64,000 nt of DNA, taken from NCBI RefSeq assembly GCF_002887815.1, contig NZ_PDHO01000007.1, positions 184,226-248,225 of the forward strand. The letters are read 5' to 3'. Positions within the stretch are counted from its first letter, which is position 1. Every line of letters begins with the position of its first letter. The translations under genes were made by a program, and so were the position numbers. Origin of the DNA: Mycobacterium sp. ENV421 (lineage in GTDB: Bacteria; Actinomycetota; Actinomycetes; Mycobacteriales; Mycobacteriaceae). Below, in pieces: positions 57,540-64,000 of this stretch. Below the pieces are notes generated by a model. That model was not told the DNA's origin. It saw only the letters and a list, made by a program, of their open reading frames with translations, and made no database searches.

Positions 57540-57595
57540 CCACACGGGTGAGCACTTCCGGTGAGCAGAACTGAGCAGTTTCAATGAGCGCCGTC
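57540..57595 (-). repeat. IS21 right terminal inverted repeat
   Basis: Reading leftwards from 57595, TGACGGCGCTCATTGAAACT continues with CTGCTCA and GTGCTCACCCGTG. It matches the left end with a few substitutions. The AAAGT duplication follows at 57596-57600. Confidence 0.85.
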
Positions 57596-57831
57596 AAAGT
57601 GGCGACAAGTTCCTCCGTACCGTCAGATTCAGGGTCTCCACCCTGTGCGCGGCGATATGTCCGGTACCGGTTCACGACATTCACGACGCTGGAATACCTG
57701 ACTCCAGTGGACTGGACCGAGTCGATCACGCAGAGGGCCAAGCCGTCGCGGTAGCCCGACGGAGCTTGCGAGTCACGAAACCGTTCGCAGCGAGCAACAA
57801 GCCTGCTGAGCTGGTCGGAGGACAGTTCCAT
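57596..57831 (-). pseudogene. 5' part of the HhH-like gene split by IS21
   Basis: From ATG 57831, with AAGG about nine bases upstream, it encodes [20 protein letters not shown] and continues through [29 protein letters not shown] to the duplicated ACTTT. Its natural continuation is at 51224 (see the 3' part). The two halves together make a 229-residue protein. It diverges from the kinase gene with 60 bp between. Confidence 0.85.
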
Positions 57832-57891
57832 ATTCGTACCTTGCCACTCTTTTCCAGCCTTCCGGCACCGAGGCCAATTAGCATTTCGGCC

Positions 57892-59355
57892 ATGCCGCTG
57901 CAGCTCGGTGAGACCTTCGCGGGATACCGGGTCCTGCGGCTGCTCGGCTCCGGAGGTATGGGTGAGGTTTATTTGGTGCAACACCCCCGCTTGCCCCGGC
58001 AAGAGGCGCTGAAGGTCCTTCGAGCAGACATCTCAAGTGACACTTCCTTCCGGGACCGATTCATCCGGGAAGCTGACCTCGCCGCAGGTCTACGCCACCC
58101 TCACATAGTCGGCGTCCACGACCGAGGCGAGCATGAGGGACAGCTCTGGATCTCGATGGACTACGTCGACGGCACCGACCTCGGTCAGCTCGTGGAGCAG
58201 CGGTACCCCGCTGGTATGCCGGTCGGACTCGTCGTGCCCATCGTCAGCGCGGTGGCCAGCGCCCTGGACCACGCCCACAAGAAGGGCCTGCTTCACCGGG
58301 ACGTCAAACCCGCCAACATCATGGTTGCCGACCTCGACACTGACGACCCGAGTATCTACCTCACTGACTTCGGCATCGCCCGCCCGCTTGACGACACCAA
58401 CGGGCTCACCACCACCAACATGACGGTTGGGACCGTTGCCTATTCAGCGCCCGAGCAACTCATGGGTGAGCCGATGGACGGGCGAGCTGACGAATACGCC
58501 CTCGCCGCAACGACGTACAACCTGCTGACCGGCGCACAACTGTTTCCGCACTCCAACCCCGCCGTCGTCATCAGCAGACACCTCAACACGACACCGCCCA
58601 ACCTGAGTGACTGTCGCCCGGACTGCGCACGCCTCGACGGCGTACTCCAGAAAGCGCTGGCCAAGAATACGGCTGACCGTTTCGCATCCTGTTCCGCCTT
58701 TACGCAGAACTTGACCGCTGCAATGCCTGGACAGGCAGGTGCGTCTGCCAACGCAACGACTCAAGCGGCAGGGCAACTACGAACACCCGCTTCTGCCATC
58801 GGTGGAACGCTAACCAAACCACCTGCCAGTCGATCGCGGCTTGTCCTGGGCGGAGCCGTTGCAATCATCGTCGTGATCGGGGTTATCGCGGTGCTGTGGC
58901 GACCATGGCAGCACTCGCCATCGAATGGCGCTGTCACCTCATCAAGCACCGCACCGACCAGACCCAACACGACCGGGCAGGCAGCCGAACAAACCCCTGT
59001 CCAGACTAGTGTTGAGCCGCTGCCGCTCCAGCCGACGACCACGGCGGCGACATCCCCGGCGACGGTGGCAACCCCGCCGCCCAATCCCAATGGGCCCGGA
59101 TGTTCAACGCAGCGACCGGACAAGTGTGGTCAATGGACACCCGAGGAGGCCGCGTTCGCCTGTAAGGCAACCCTCGCTGGAGCCGACTACACCACGGACC
59201 TCAAGCGCATGCTCATGAACCGCTACGGCCTGAGCGGCGAGAGCGCCTTCTTCCTCGGCAAGGAGGCCATGTACAGCATCAACAGCGGCGGCTACATCAG
59301 CACCGGGGGCAACGCAGACGGCCCGCATCCGTTGTGCAACGACATAGTTCCTTGA
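57892..59355 (+). CDS. Membrane Ser/Thr protein kinase (PknF-like)
   Basis: 487 residues from ATG 57892. The kinase domain (about 8-275) is complete: glycine loop GSGGMGEVY (20-28), Lys41, HRDVKPAN (135-142), DFG (159-161) and APEQL. A Thr/Pro-rich juxtamembrane region, one membrane helix (about 317-335), a Thr/Pro spacer and an outer domain of about 85 residues follow. That domain ([23 protein letters not shown] ... HPLCNDIVP) has four cysteines. It lies in the accessory region, so it could be a duplicated or transferred sensor kinase. Confidence 0.92.
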   Translation: MPLQLGETFAGYRVLRLLGSGGMGEVYLVQHPRLPRQEALKVLRADISSDTSFRDRFIREADLAAGLRHPHIVGVHDRGEHEGQLWISMDYVDGTDLGQLVEQRYPAGMPVGLVVPIVSAVASALDHAHKKGLLHRDVKPANIMVADLDTDDPSIYLTDFGIARPLDDTNGLTTTNMTVGTVAYSAPEQLMGEPMDGRADEYALAATTYNLLTGAQLFPHSNPAVVISRHLNTTPPNLSDCRPDCARLDGVLQKALAKNTADRFASCSAFTQNLTAAMPGQAGASANATTQAAGQLRTPASAIGGTLTKPPASRSRLVLGGAVAIIVVIGVIAVLWRPWQHSPSNGAVTSSSTAPTRPNTTGQAAEQTPVQTSVEPLPLQPTTTAATSPATVATPPPNPNGPGCSTQRPDKCGQWTPEEAAFACKATLAGADYTTDLKRMLMNRYGLSGESAFFLGKEAMYSINSGGYISTGGNADGPHPLCNDIVP

Positions 59356-59420
59356 AAAGGTCGCCCGTGAAGCGATGAGGTCCCTGCGCTGGAAGGTCAG
59401 GTAGCTGTCACAATCTCGAT

Positions 59421-59507
59421 ATGCCGGAAGCGGAAGAGCAAGATCCCTCCTATGTGGCGGCGGAGTACGCCAACGGAACCGCTCAAGCGATGAAGGCTCG
59501 ACGATGA
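59421..59507 (+). CDS. Very short ORF coupled to the next gene
   Basis: A 28-codon frame from ATG 59421 ends with TGA that overlaps the next gene's ATG as ATGA. The peptide starts MPEAEEQDPSYVAAEYANG. It may be a leader peptide that sets translation of the nuclease-like gene. No family recognised. Confidence 0.35.
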   Translation: MPEAEEQDPSYVAAEYANGTAQAMKARR

Positions 59508-60073
59508 CGCACTTGGATAAGCAGGGCTTTCTAGCCTGGGCGTTCGACGAGCTGCTGGCCAACACCACCCGTGGTGTGCTGGCCGAATACATCGTGGCCA
59601 CAGCACTCGGCATTTCCGGAACGAAACGCGTCGAATGGGACAAGTGCGACCTCTACATCGACGGTGTGAGGGTAGTCGATGGTGTCGAGGTAAACGACCG
59701 TGTCGGAGTAGAAGTCAAATCGGCTGCCTACGTGCAAGCGTGGCCACAAACCGGGCCCTCAGTGATCTCGTTCGACATCGGCCCCACAAAGGGCTGGGAC
59801 GCCCCCACCAATACCTACGCGGCCATTGCGAGCCGCTGCGCCGTCGTATACGTCTTCTGTCTACTCACCTGTACGGACCGCGAACATGTCAACCCGCTCG
59901 ACATTGCGCAGTGGACGTTTTATGTGCTGTCCGCGAGCGAGCTCGACCGAAAAGTTCCGACGCAGAAGACGATTCGGCTCGAACCGCTGAAATCCCTCCG
60001 TCCGCGCCAGTGCAAGTACGACGAGCTCAAGGCTGCCATTTACGCGGCAGCAGCGGTCAATCGCGGCGACTGA
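59504..60073 (+). CDS. PD-(D/E)XK nuclease-like protein (putative restriction-type)
   Basis: 189 residues. The motif order Glu28 (GVLAEYIVATAL), Asp49 (KCDLYIDG) and GVEVKSA with Glu70 and Lys72 fits the PD-(D/E)XK endonuclease core. The remaining part has alternating strands and helices. Such proteins act as restriction or DNA repair nucleases, but this one has no adjacent methyltransferase. It is preceded by a 28-codon coupled frame. Confidence 0.6.
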   Translation: MTHLDKQGFLAWAFDELLANTTRGVLAEYIVATALGISGTKRVEWDKCDLYIDGVRVVDGVEVNDRVGVEVKSAAYVQAWPQTGPSVISFDIGPTKGWDAPTNTYAAIASRCAVVYVFCLLTCTDREHVNPLDIAQWTFYVLSASELDRKVPTQKTIRLEPLKSLRPRQCKYDELKAAIYAAAAVNRGD

Positions 60074-60222
60074 AGCGTCGTCCGCTGTCGCATCCACGCG
60101 TATAGGCGACAAAAGCCCGCTATCCCCGTGTCTCGAAAACGATGGGTTCTTGCGACTGAGACGCCGCGACCGACACTTCGACCGCCACCTGGGACGACGC
60201 GAACAGTCAGCCGTCTAGAAAA

Positions 60223-60278
60223 CCCGTCTCATAACGTGTATTCTCATAACTCGGGTCCGTACGGGTTTATGAGACGGG
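60223..60278. repeat. Candidate res/recombination site of the resolvase
   Basis: CCCGTCTCATAA (60223-60234) and TTATGAGACGGG (60267-60278) are perfect 12-bp inverted repeats. A third TCTCATAA lies at 60242-60249 in the first orientation. The right repeat ends six bases before the resolvase ATG. This arrangement suits binding by the recombinase and autoregulation. Confidence 0.65.
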
Positions 60279-60284
60279 AGACGC

Positions 60285-60848
60285 ATGGCCAGCATCGGAT
60301 ACGCGAGGGTGTCCACCGCCGATCAAAACATGGCACTACAACTTGACGCCCTGCGGGAAGCCGGTGTCGATCGCGTCTTTCGCGACCAAGGAGTGTCCGG
60401 CTCGACTTCAGCTCGACCGGGTCTCGATAAGTGCCTCGACCATCTGCGCGAAGGCGACGTCCTGGTTGTCTGGAAGCTCGACCGCCTCGGGCGGAACACC
60501 CAGCACGTCCTAACCGTCGTAAATGACCTCATGTCGCGTGGCATCGGTTTCCGCAGCATCACCGAGGGCCTTCACACCGAGGGTGCGATGGGCAAGGCGA
60601 TGCTCACGATCATGGCCGCTTTTGCTCAACTCGAACGCGACACGATGATCGAGCGCACCCGCGCCGGGCTGGCAGCGGCTGCGGCGAACGGACGTAAGGG
60701 TGGGCGTCCCCGCAAGATCGACGAAGCCGCCACCGCGAAGGCGCGCAGCATGCGGGAGAAGGGCATCAACGCCACCGACATCGCCAAGATGCTCGGAGTC
60801 TCTCGTGCCACGGTGTATCGATACCTCGCCGACGGCACCGCCGCCTGA
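60285..60848 (+). CDS. Serine recombinase (resolvase/invertase)
   Basis: 187 residues. Catalytic Ser10 is in GYARVSTADQ; conserved VWKLDRLGRNTQHV and AFAQLERDTMIERTRAGL follow, and a C-terminal HTH (ATDIAKMLGVSRATVYRYL). Family length is normal and it appears intact. It is the small Tn3-resolvase type found on plasmids and transposons. No Tn3 transposase is in the window. Confidence 0.93.
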   Translation: MASIGYARVSTADQNMALQLDALREAGVDRVFRDQGVSGSTSARPGLDKCLDHLREGDVLVVWKLDRLGRNTQHVLTVVNDLMSRGIGFRSITEGLHTEGAMGKAMLTIMAAFAQLERDTMIERTRAGLAAAAANGRKGGRPRKIDEAATAKARSMREKGINATDIAKMLGVSRATVYRYLADGTAA

Positions 60849-60852
60849 CGGC

Positions 60853-61359
60853 CTACCGGCAACGCGCCGCGTTTAGGACCGTCTCGATGTGGGCCTGGGT
60901 GGCGCTCCAATGGTCCAATTCCTGTTTCCAGTTTGCGCGAAGATTCAGGCCGTACTCGGGGGCGGACTTCTTGCCCTCGTAGTCGCGATCCACGAGTGGG
61001 CTGACCGGCGTCAACCACGAAGTCGCGGGAATCAAGTACAGGCTGGGCCAGATCTCGTGATCTTTATTAAAAACCACGACGCCGACAGCTACCCACGGTT
61101 TCAACGCGAACGTCGACTTCCTCATAAAGACGTAGCTGCCGGGGTGAACGCTCTTCACCTGAACCATCGCATGCATGCCGTCACCGACGTCAACAACGAG
61201 GTCTACCCCGCGATCGTCGGCAAGGGGCCGGTACACCTGGTAACCGAAAAGCGCGATCCGGCTGGCGAAGAGAAGTTCCCCCGCTGCACCGAGACCGAGG
61301 TGGCCGGGGGCTCGCCCACCTAACGCGGGACGATCTTCCGAATCGGATTCGGCTTCCAT
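60853..61359 (-). CDS. PD-(D/E)XK-like nuclease domain protein (DUF4365-like)
   Basis: 168 residues. Glu28 (GELLFASRIALFGYQVYRPLADDRG), Asp53 (VDLVVDV) and QVK with Gln67 and Lys69 form the spaced active-site pattern, with Gln in place of the usual Glu. Similar stand-alone domains occur in accessory islands of actinobacteria. It is convergent with the resolvase gene, 4 bp apart. Confidence 0.6.
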   Translation of the reverse strand: MEAESDSEDRPALGGRAPGHLGLGAAGELLFASRIALFGYQVYRPLADDRGVDLVVDVGDGMHAMVQVKSVHPGSYVFMRKSTFALKPWVAVGVVVFNKDHEIWPSLYLIPATSWLTPVSPLVDRDYEGKKSAPEYGLNLRANWKQELDHWSATQAHIETVLNAARCR

Positions 61360-61395
61360 GCCTACAACACTTACCTATCCCAATAGCATCGCGCC

Positions 61396-61830
61396 ATGGC
61401 CTCTGCACCATTGACGCCGCAAGCCGTCATCGAGGGCTTCCTGCTGCGCACCCGAAGGGTCATGGCGCACACACTGATCCGCGAGCAGGCGGCGCTGATG
61501 GCCAAGCTGCACAAAGGCGAGGTAACCATCATGGTTACTGTCAACACCAAAACCGGCGAGGAGAGCCACCGGCTGCAAGTCGAGTACCCGCCCGAGGAGG
61601 CGTTGGAGTCGCTGGCGAGCCGCGTGCGCCCACTGATTCTTGCGTCGGAGCCGATCTACTACGGCACGGCGCTCGACGCACTGGAACAACTCGTAGGCAC
61701 CGCCACACTCAACGATGAGATCGACCTGCAGTGGTGGCGCGACTACTGGCAAGACGTGATCGACGGCAATCTGGCCGCCCAGGCCTACTGGGTCGCCACG
61801 CCCAGCGGGACTGTCCCGACCGCAAGTTGA
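61396..61830 (+). CDS. Hypothetical protein
   Basis: 144 residues, mostly helical at the N-terminus (AVIEGFLLRTRRVMAHTLIREQAALMAKLHKGE), then a strand pair (VTIMVTVNTKTGEE) and a helical end with DLQWWRDYWQDVIDGNL. Its TGA shares a base with the next ATG (TGATG). The following frame, read backwards from that ATG, gives PDRKL, which looks like a natural continuation. This gene may therefore be split from the next one by a frameshift. Confidence 0.55.
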   Translation: MASAPLTPQAVIEGFLLRTRRVMAHTLIREQAALMAKLHKGEVTIMVTVNTKTGEESHRLQVEYPPEEALESLASRVRPLILASEPIYYGTALDALEQLVGTATLNDEIDLQWWRDYWQDVIDGNLAAQAYWVATPSGTVPTAS

Positions 61831-63050
61831 TGTACTCATGGCTCTACGGCGACGTCATCCACGCCAAATCGCCGAGGTCTCCCGTGATCCGCGACCTAAG
61901 CATCGACGAGCGGTACTACGCGGCTGCGCCCGGCATCGCCCGCATCTGCGACCGCGTGATCTACACCCACATCATGCTCATGGCTCTCATCGACAAGGGC
62001 CTGCTGACCGTCGATCCCGCTGTGCTCAGCGATGCTGTCGTGGTGACCACTACCAATGTCGACCAGGATGTGACGGTGCGTGTATCAGACGTCGGGGTGC
62101 CGATTCCCGACGACGTCACCACTGTCGGTCCTGCAGCACTCGATCCCGAGGTCTGGCGCACCCCGCATCAAGACATAACGGAACTACGGAGCCACGCTGA
62201 CCGATCAGCAATTGCGTCGCAGGCTCTCTCGGTCGATCGCACAGCCTCGGAGCAGCGGAAGGCACGCCTTGAGTCGTATCTGTCGGCGAATGTCTGGAAC
62301 CCTGACGAAGGCTTCGTGTGCAAGTCGGCTAACGCCTGCCGCTCATCTGCGGAAAAGGGCGGTGCCAGCTTCTACGAGGCTCAAGGGCACATGGTCGGCC
62401 CGTGCTACGACACCCGCGTAGATGGCACTCCGCACCGGGTAGTTGTTCTGCCGATGGAGACCGGGGAACCGAAGCAGCATCGAACGGTCGAGCAGCGCAC
62501 GCAGGACGTACTCGCTTCCGGCAAGCTGACTTTCGGCCAACGGAATCAGCATATGAGGGGGGTCACCTTCGCGCTCCGCCTGGCGTTCGGGTTGCCGGTC
62601 GACGCAGATACTGAGCACCTCCAGTTCGCCGACGGAACAACCACCCACCTGTTCGACGTATACGCGATGACGAACCTGCTCTTGTGTTCAGCGGTGGATC
62701 GCGGAACTGCAAAGTCGCGGGCGACCGGCGTCATGCGGAAGTCGTGCTCACGACACTTGCGTGCAAGTCTCGAAATCCTGCAACCAACGCTTGTGATTTC
62801 GCAAGGGGCGGGGCTCGACAACACGCTCTTCTCCACCCTCGGGGTCACTAAATCAGTTGCTCCGAATGTCGTAATCTGCGACCTGGACGGGAACCGATTC
62901 GTCTGGGTGTCGCTTCGACATCCGTCCCGTGGAAACTGGTCGTCGCTGAAGTGCGATTACTTGCACAAGGTCGTCGTCCCCGCGATCAGTCTGGGAAGGT
63001 CGCTCGCACTCGACGGGGTTCAAGCGCCAGGAGCAAGTCACGACTCTTAG
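61830..63050 (+). CDS. Protein with a C-terminal region resembling uracil-DNA glycosylases
   Basis: 406 residues. The first 110 residues (MYSWLYGDVIHAKSPRSPVIRDL ... ) look like the tail of the preceding gene's family. The remainder has Cys-rich FVCKSANACRSS, GHMVGPCYDTRVDG, VVVLPMETGEP, TFALRLAFGL, HLFDVYAMTNLLLC and LQPTLVISQG. The pattern of motif I (GPCYD), an LFDVYA strand and a late LVISQG strand recalls family 4-type uracil-DNA glycosylases with a possible Fe-S cluster. Assignment is from pattern only. It could be two fused domains. Confidence 0.45.
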   Translation: MYSWLYGDVIHAKSPRSPVIRDLSIDERYYAAAPGIARICDRVIYTHIMLMALIDKGLLTVDPAVLSDAVVVTTTNVDQDVTVRVSDVGVPIPDDVTTVGPAALDPEVWRTPHQDITELRSHADRSAIASQALSVDRTASEQRKARLESYLSANVWNPDEGFVCKSANACRSSAEKGGASFYEAQGHMVGPCYDTRVDGTPHRVVVLPMETGEPKQHRTVEQRTQDVLASGKLTFGQRNQHMRGVTFALRLAFGLPVDADTEHLQFADGTTTHLFDVYAMTNLLLCSAVDRGTAKSRATGVMRKSCSRHLRASLEILQPTLVISQGAGLDNTLFSTLGVTKSVAPNVVICDLDGNRFVWVSLRHPSRGNWSSLKCDYLHKVVVPAISLGRSLALDGVQAPGASHDS

Positions 63051-63082
63051 TGGTCGGTCCACGGTCGACGTGTCGCGGAACA

Positions 63083-63952
63083 CTAATCGAGTTCATCTGA
63101 CGGCCAGCGCCAGATCTTCGCCCCTTCTTCTGAAAGATTGGTGAACTCGTTCATCCGAATGATGAGGTCACCGTCCTCCGGGATTCGTTCCCGGTAGGCG
63201 AACCCTCCGTAGGGACTGACGCCCTTCTCCGGCGGGAAATTCGGGTCGAACTCGACCACCAAGTTCCCTTCGCGGAGCTTGCGCCACCACGATTCGAGCA
63301 ATTTGAGCTTGCCTTCGCTCATGCCGCGACCGCGAGTCGCGATGTACTCGCCGTGGTCACGTAGACGCTGGTACACCGTGGACTTACCGTGCAGATTCGT
63401 TGTCTTCCATGGCCATGCCTTGTTCACCATCTGCCTGGTGGTCAAGTGGCCTCCGTAGGTCATTTTGTGCCACGACACTGCCTGCCGACTCACTCCATGC
63501 ATGTCCGCAATCTCGCTCTGGTTGTAACCCCTGCGTCTTAGATCTTCGATCACACCAAAAACCAGTGGCTGACGAGCCGCCTTCGGGGGGCGGGTCTTCT
63601 GGGGTCGGCGGGTCTTGACGGTCGGCGCGAGTTCAACAATTGCCGCGTACCCACGACCAGGGTCCGGTTCCACAGAGTGCACGATCCATCCGTCCTCCTT
63701 AAGCAACTCGGTGGCTTGCTTAGTGATGTCGTCCGAGCTGCCGGTGAGGGGGATGCCGGTATCGGCGCGGACCACCTCGATCCGCTGCTTAATTGGGTCC
63801 CAAACGGTGACCTCGGCGGTCCCGGCATCGTTGATGTCAGGCTCGGTGTTGATCCATGCGATCTGCAGCATCGTGTTCTCCCAATTGGCATCTGCGCCAA
63901 TAGCTGGCGCAACCTTCAATCGTGCCGGGACGTTAGCCCGCACCTCCGACAT
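63083..63952 (-). CDS. HTH-containing hypothetical protein
   Basis: 289 residues from ATG 63952, with AAGG about 8 bases upstream. A basic linker (VKTRRPQKTRPPKAARQ) precedes a helix-turn-helix (FGVIEDLRRRGYNQSEIADMHGVSRQAVSWHK) at about 130-162. The N-terminal part is a small alpha/beta domain, and the C-terminal part has WRKLREGNLVVEFDPNFPP and GFAYRERIPEDGDLIIRMNEF. I do not recognise the family. It is convergent with the preceding gene. Confidence 0.6.
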   Translation of the reverse strand: MSEVRANVPARLKVAPAIGADANWENTMLQIAWINTEPDINDAGTAEVTVWDPIKQRIEVVRADTGIPLTGSSDDITKQATELLKEDGWIVHSVEPDPGRGYAAIVELAPTVKTRRPQKTRPPKAARQPLVFGVIEDLRRRGYNQSEIADMHGVSRQAVSWHKMTYGGHLTTRQMVNKAWPWKTTNLHGKSTVYQRLRDHGEYIATRGRGMSEGKLKLLESWWRKLREGNLVVEFDPNFPPEKGVSPYGGFAYRERIPEDGDLIIRMNEFTNLSEEGAKIWRWPSDELD

Positions 63953-64000
63953 TTAGCCTTGGTGTGGGTCCGCGGGCGGGCCGAACGTCCGACCGGGACA

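Larger units (their letters stand above)
51230..57595 (-). mobile_element. IS21-family element (istA-istB), interrupted by a nested transposon
   Basis: Its ends are TGACGGGGCTCATCAAAAGT (51230) and, reversed from 57595, TGACGGCGCTCATTGAAACT. Both continue through repeated GTGCTCA-type words to about 55 bp. AAAGT is present at both borders (51225-51229, 57596-57600) as the target duplication. Without the 3,959-bp inner transposon the element would be 2,407 bp, normal for IS21. Confidence 0.92.

Overview
The window is high-GC actinobacterial DNA. Gene content and order match the Mycobacterium/Mycolicibacterium chromosome around the ribosomal-protein superoperon (Rv0696 to Rv0754 in M. tuberculosis numbering, from memory). 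From left to right the anchors are mycofactocin genes mftF/mftG, the S10 operon, an arylsulfatase and its activating enzyme, the spc operon, sppA, TIGR00027-type methyltransferases, secY-adk-map, sigL-rslA, a MarR gene and mmsB-fadE9-mmsA. The extra catabolic genes and the accessory DNA suggest a rapidly growing environmental species.

Layout. 1-1619: end of mftF and all of mftG. 1660-9392: an inserted block with a broken MFS exporter beside an intact TetR gene, a cytochrome P450, a lipoprotein esterase, and a coupled SDR/VOC/reductase set with its own TetR gene. 9393-15235: S10 leader and operon (rpsJ to rpsQ) closed by a terminator. 15367-19327: arylsulfatase, small lipoprotein and formylglycine-generating enzyme, which separate S10 from spc. 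19417-23922: spc promoter, leader, genes rplN to rplO and terminator. 23929-32520: F420-type oxidoreductase, sppA, four tandem paralogous methyltransferases, secY and adk. 32527-38980: map, sigL with its own SigL-type promoter, rslA, MarR, and the valine catabolic genes mmsB, fadE9 and mmsA behind a palindromic operator. 39074-42762: a DcuS/CitA-like two-component pair divergent from dctA, with a CRP-like site between them.

From 42.8 kb the DNA is accessory. A 940-bp IS5-family element with a CTAG duplication lies next to a tRNA with anticodon UAA. A tyrosine integrase follows the tRNA 3' end, then an excisionase-like gene, a small hypothetical gene and a lambda O-like initiator gene. That initiator gene carries five 18-bp iterons and an AT-rich segment with four AAGACTC repeats inside its coding sequence, which looks like a replication origin within a gene. 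From 50.8 to 57.8 kb there is a three-layer nest: a chromosomal-type gene is split by an IS21-family element with a 5-bp AAAGT duplication, whose istB is in turn split in its Walker A motif by a cargo-free Tn554-like TnpABC element. Both split genes can be rejoined exactly in frame. The last 6 kb holds a membrane Ser/Thr kinase, two PD-(D/E)XK-like nuclease proteins, a serine resolvase with a candidate res site, an ORF resembling uracil-DNA glycosylases and an HTH protein. This could be a defence or genome-maintenance cargo. No second copy of the tRNA end was found, so the integrative element may run beyond the window.
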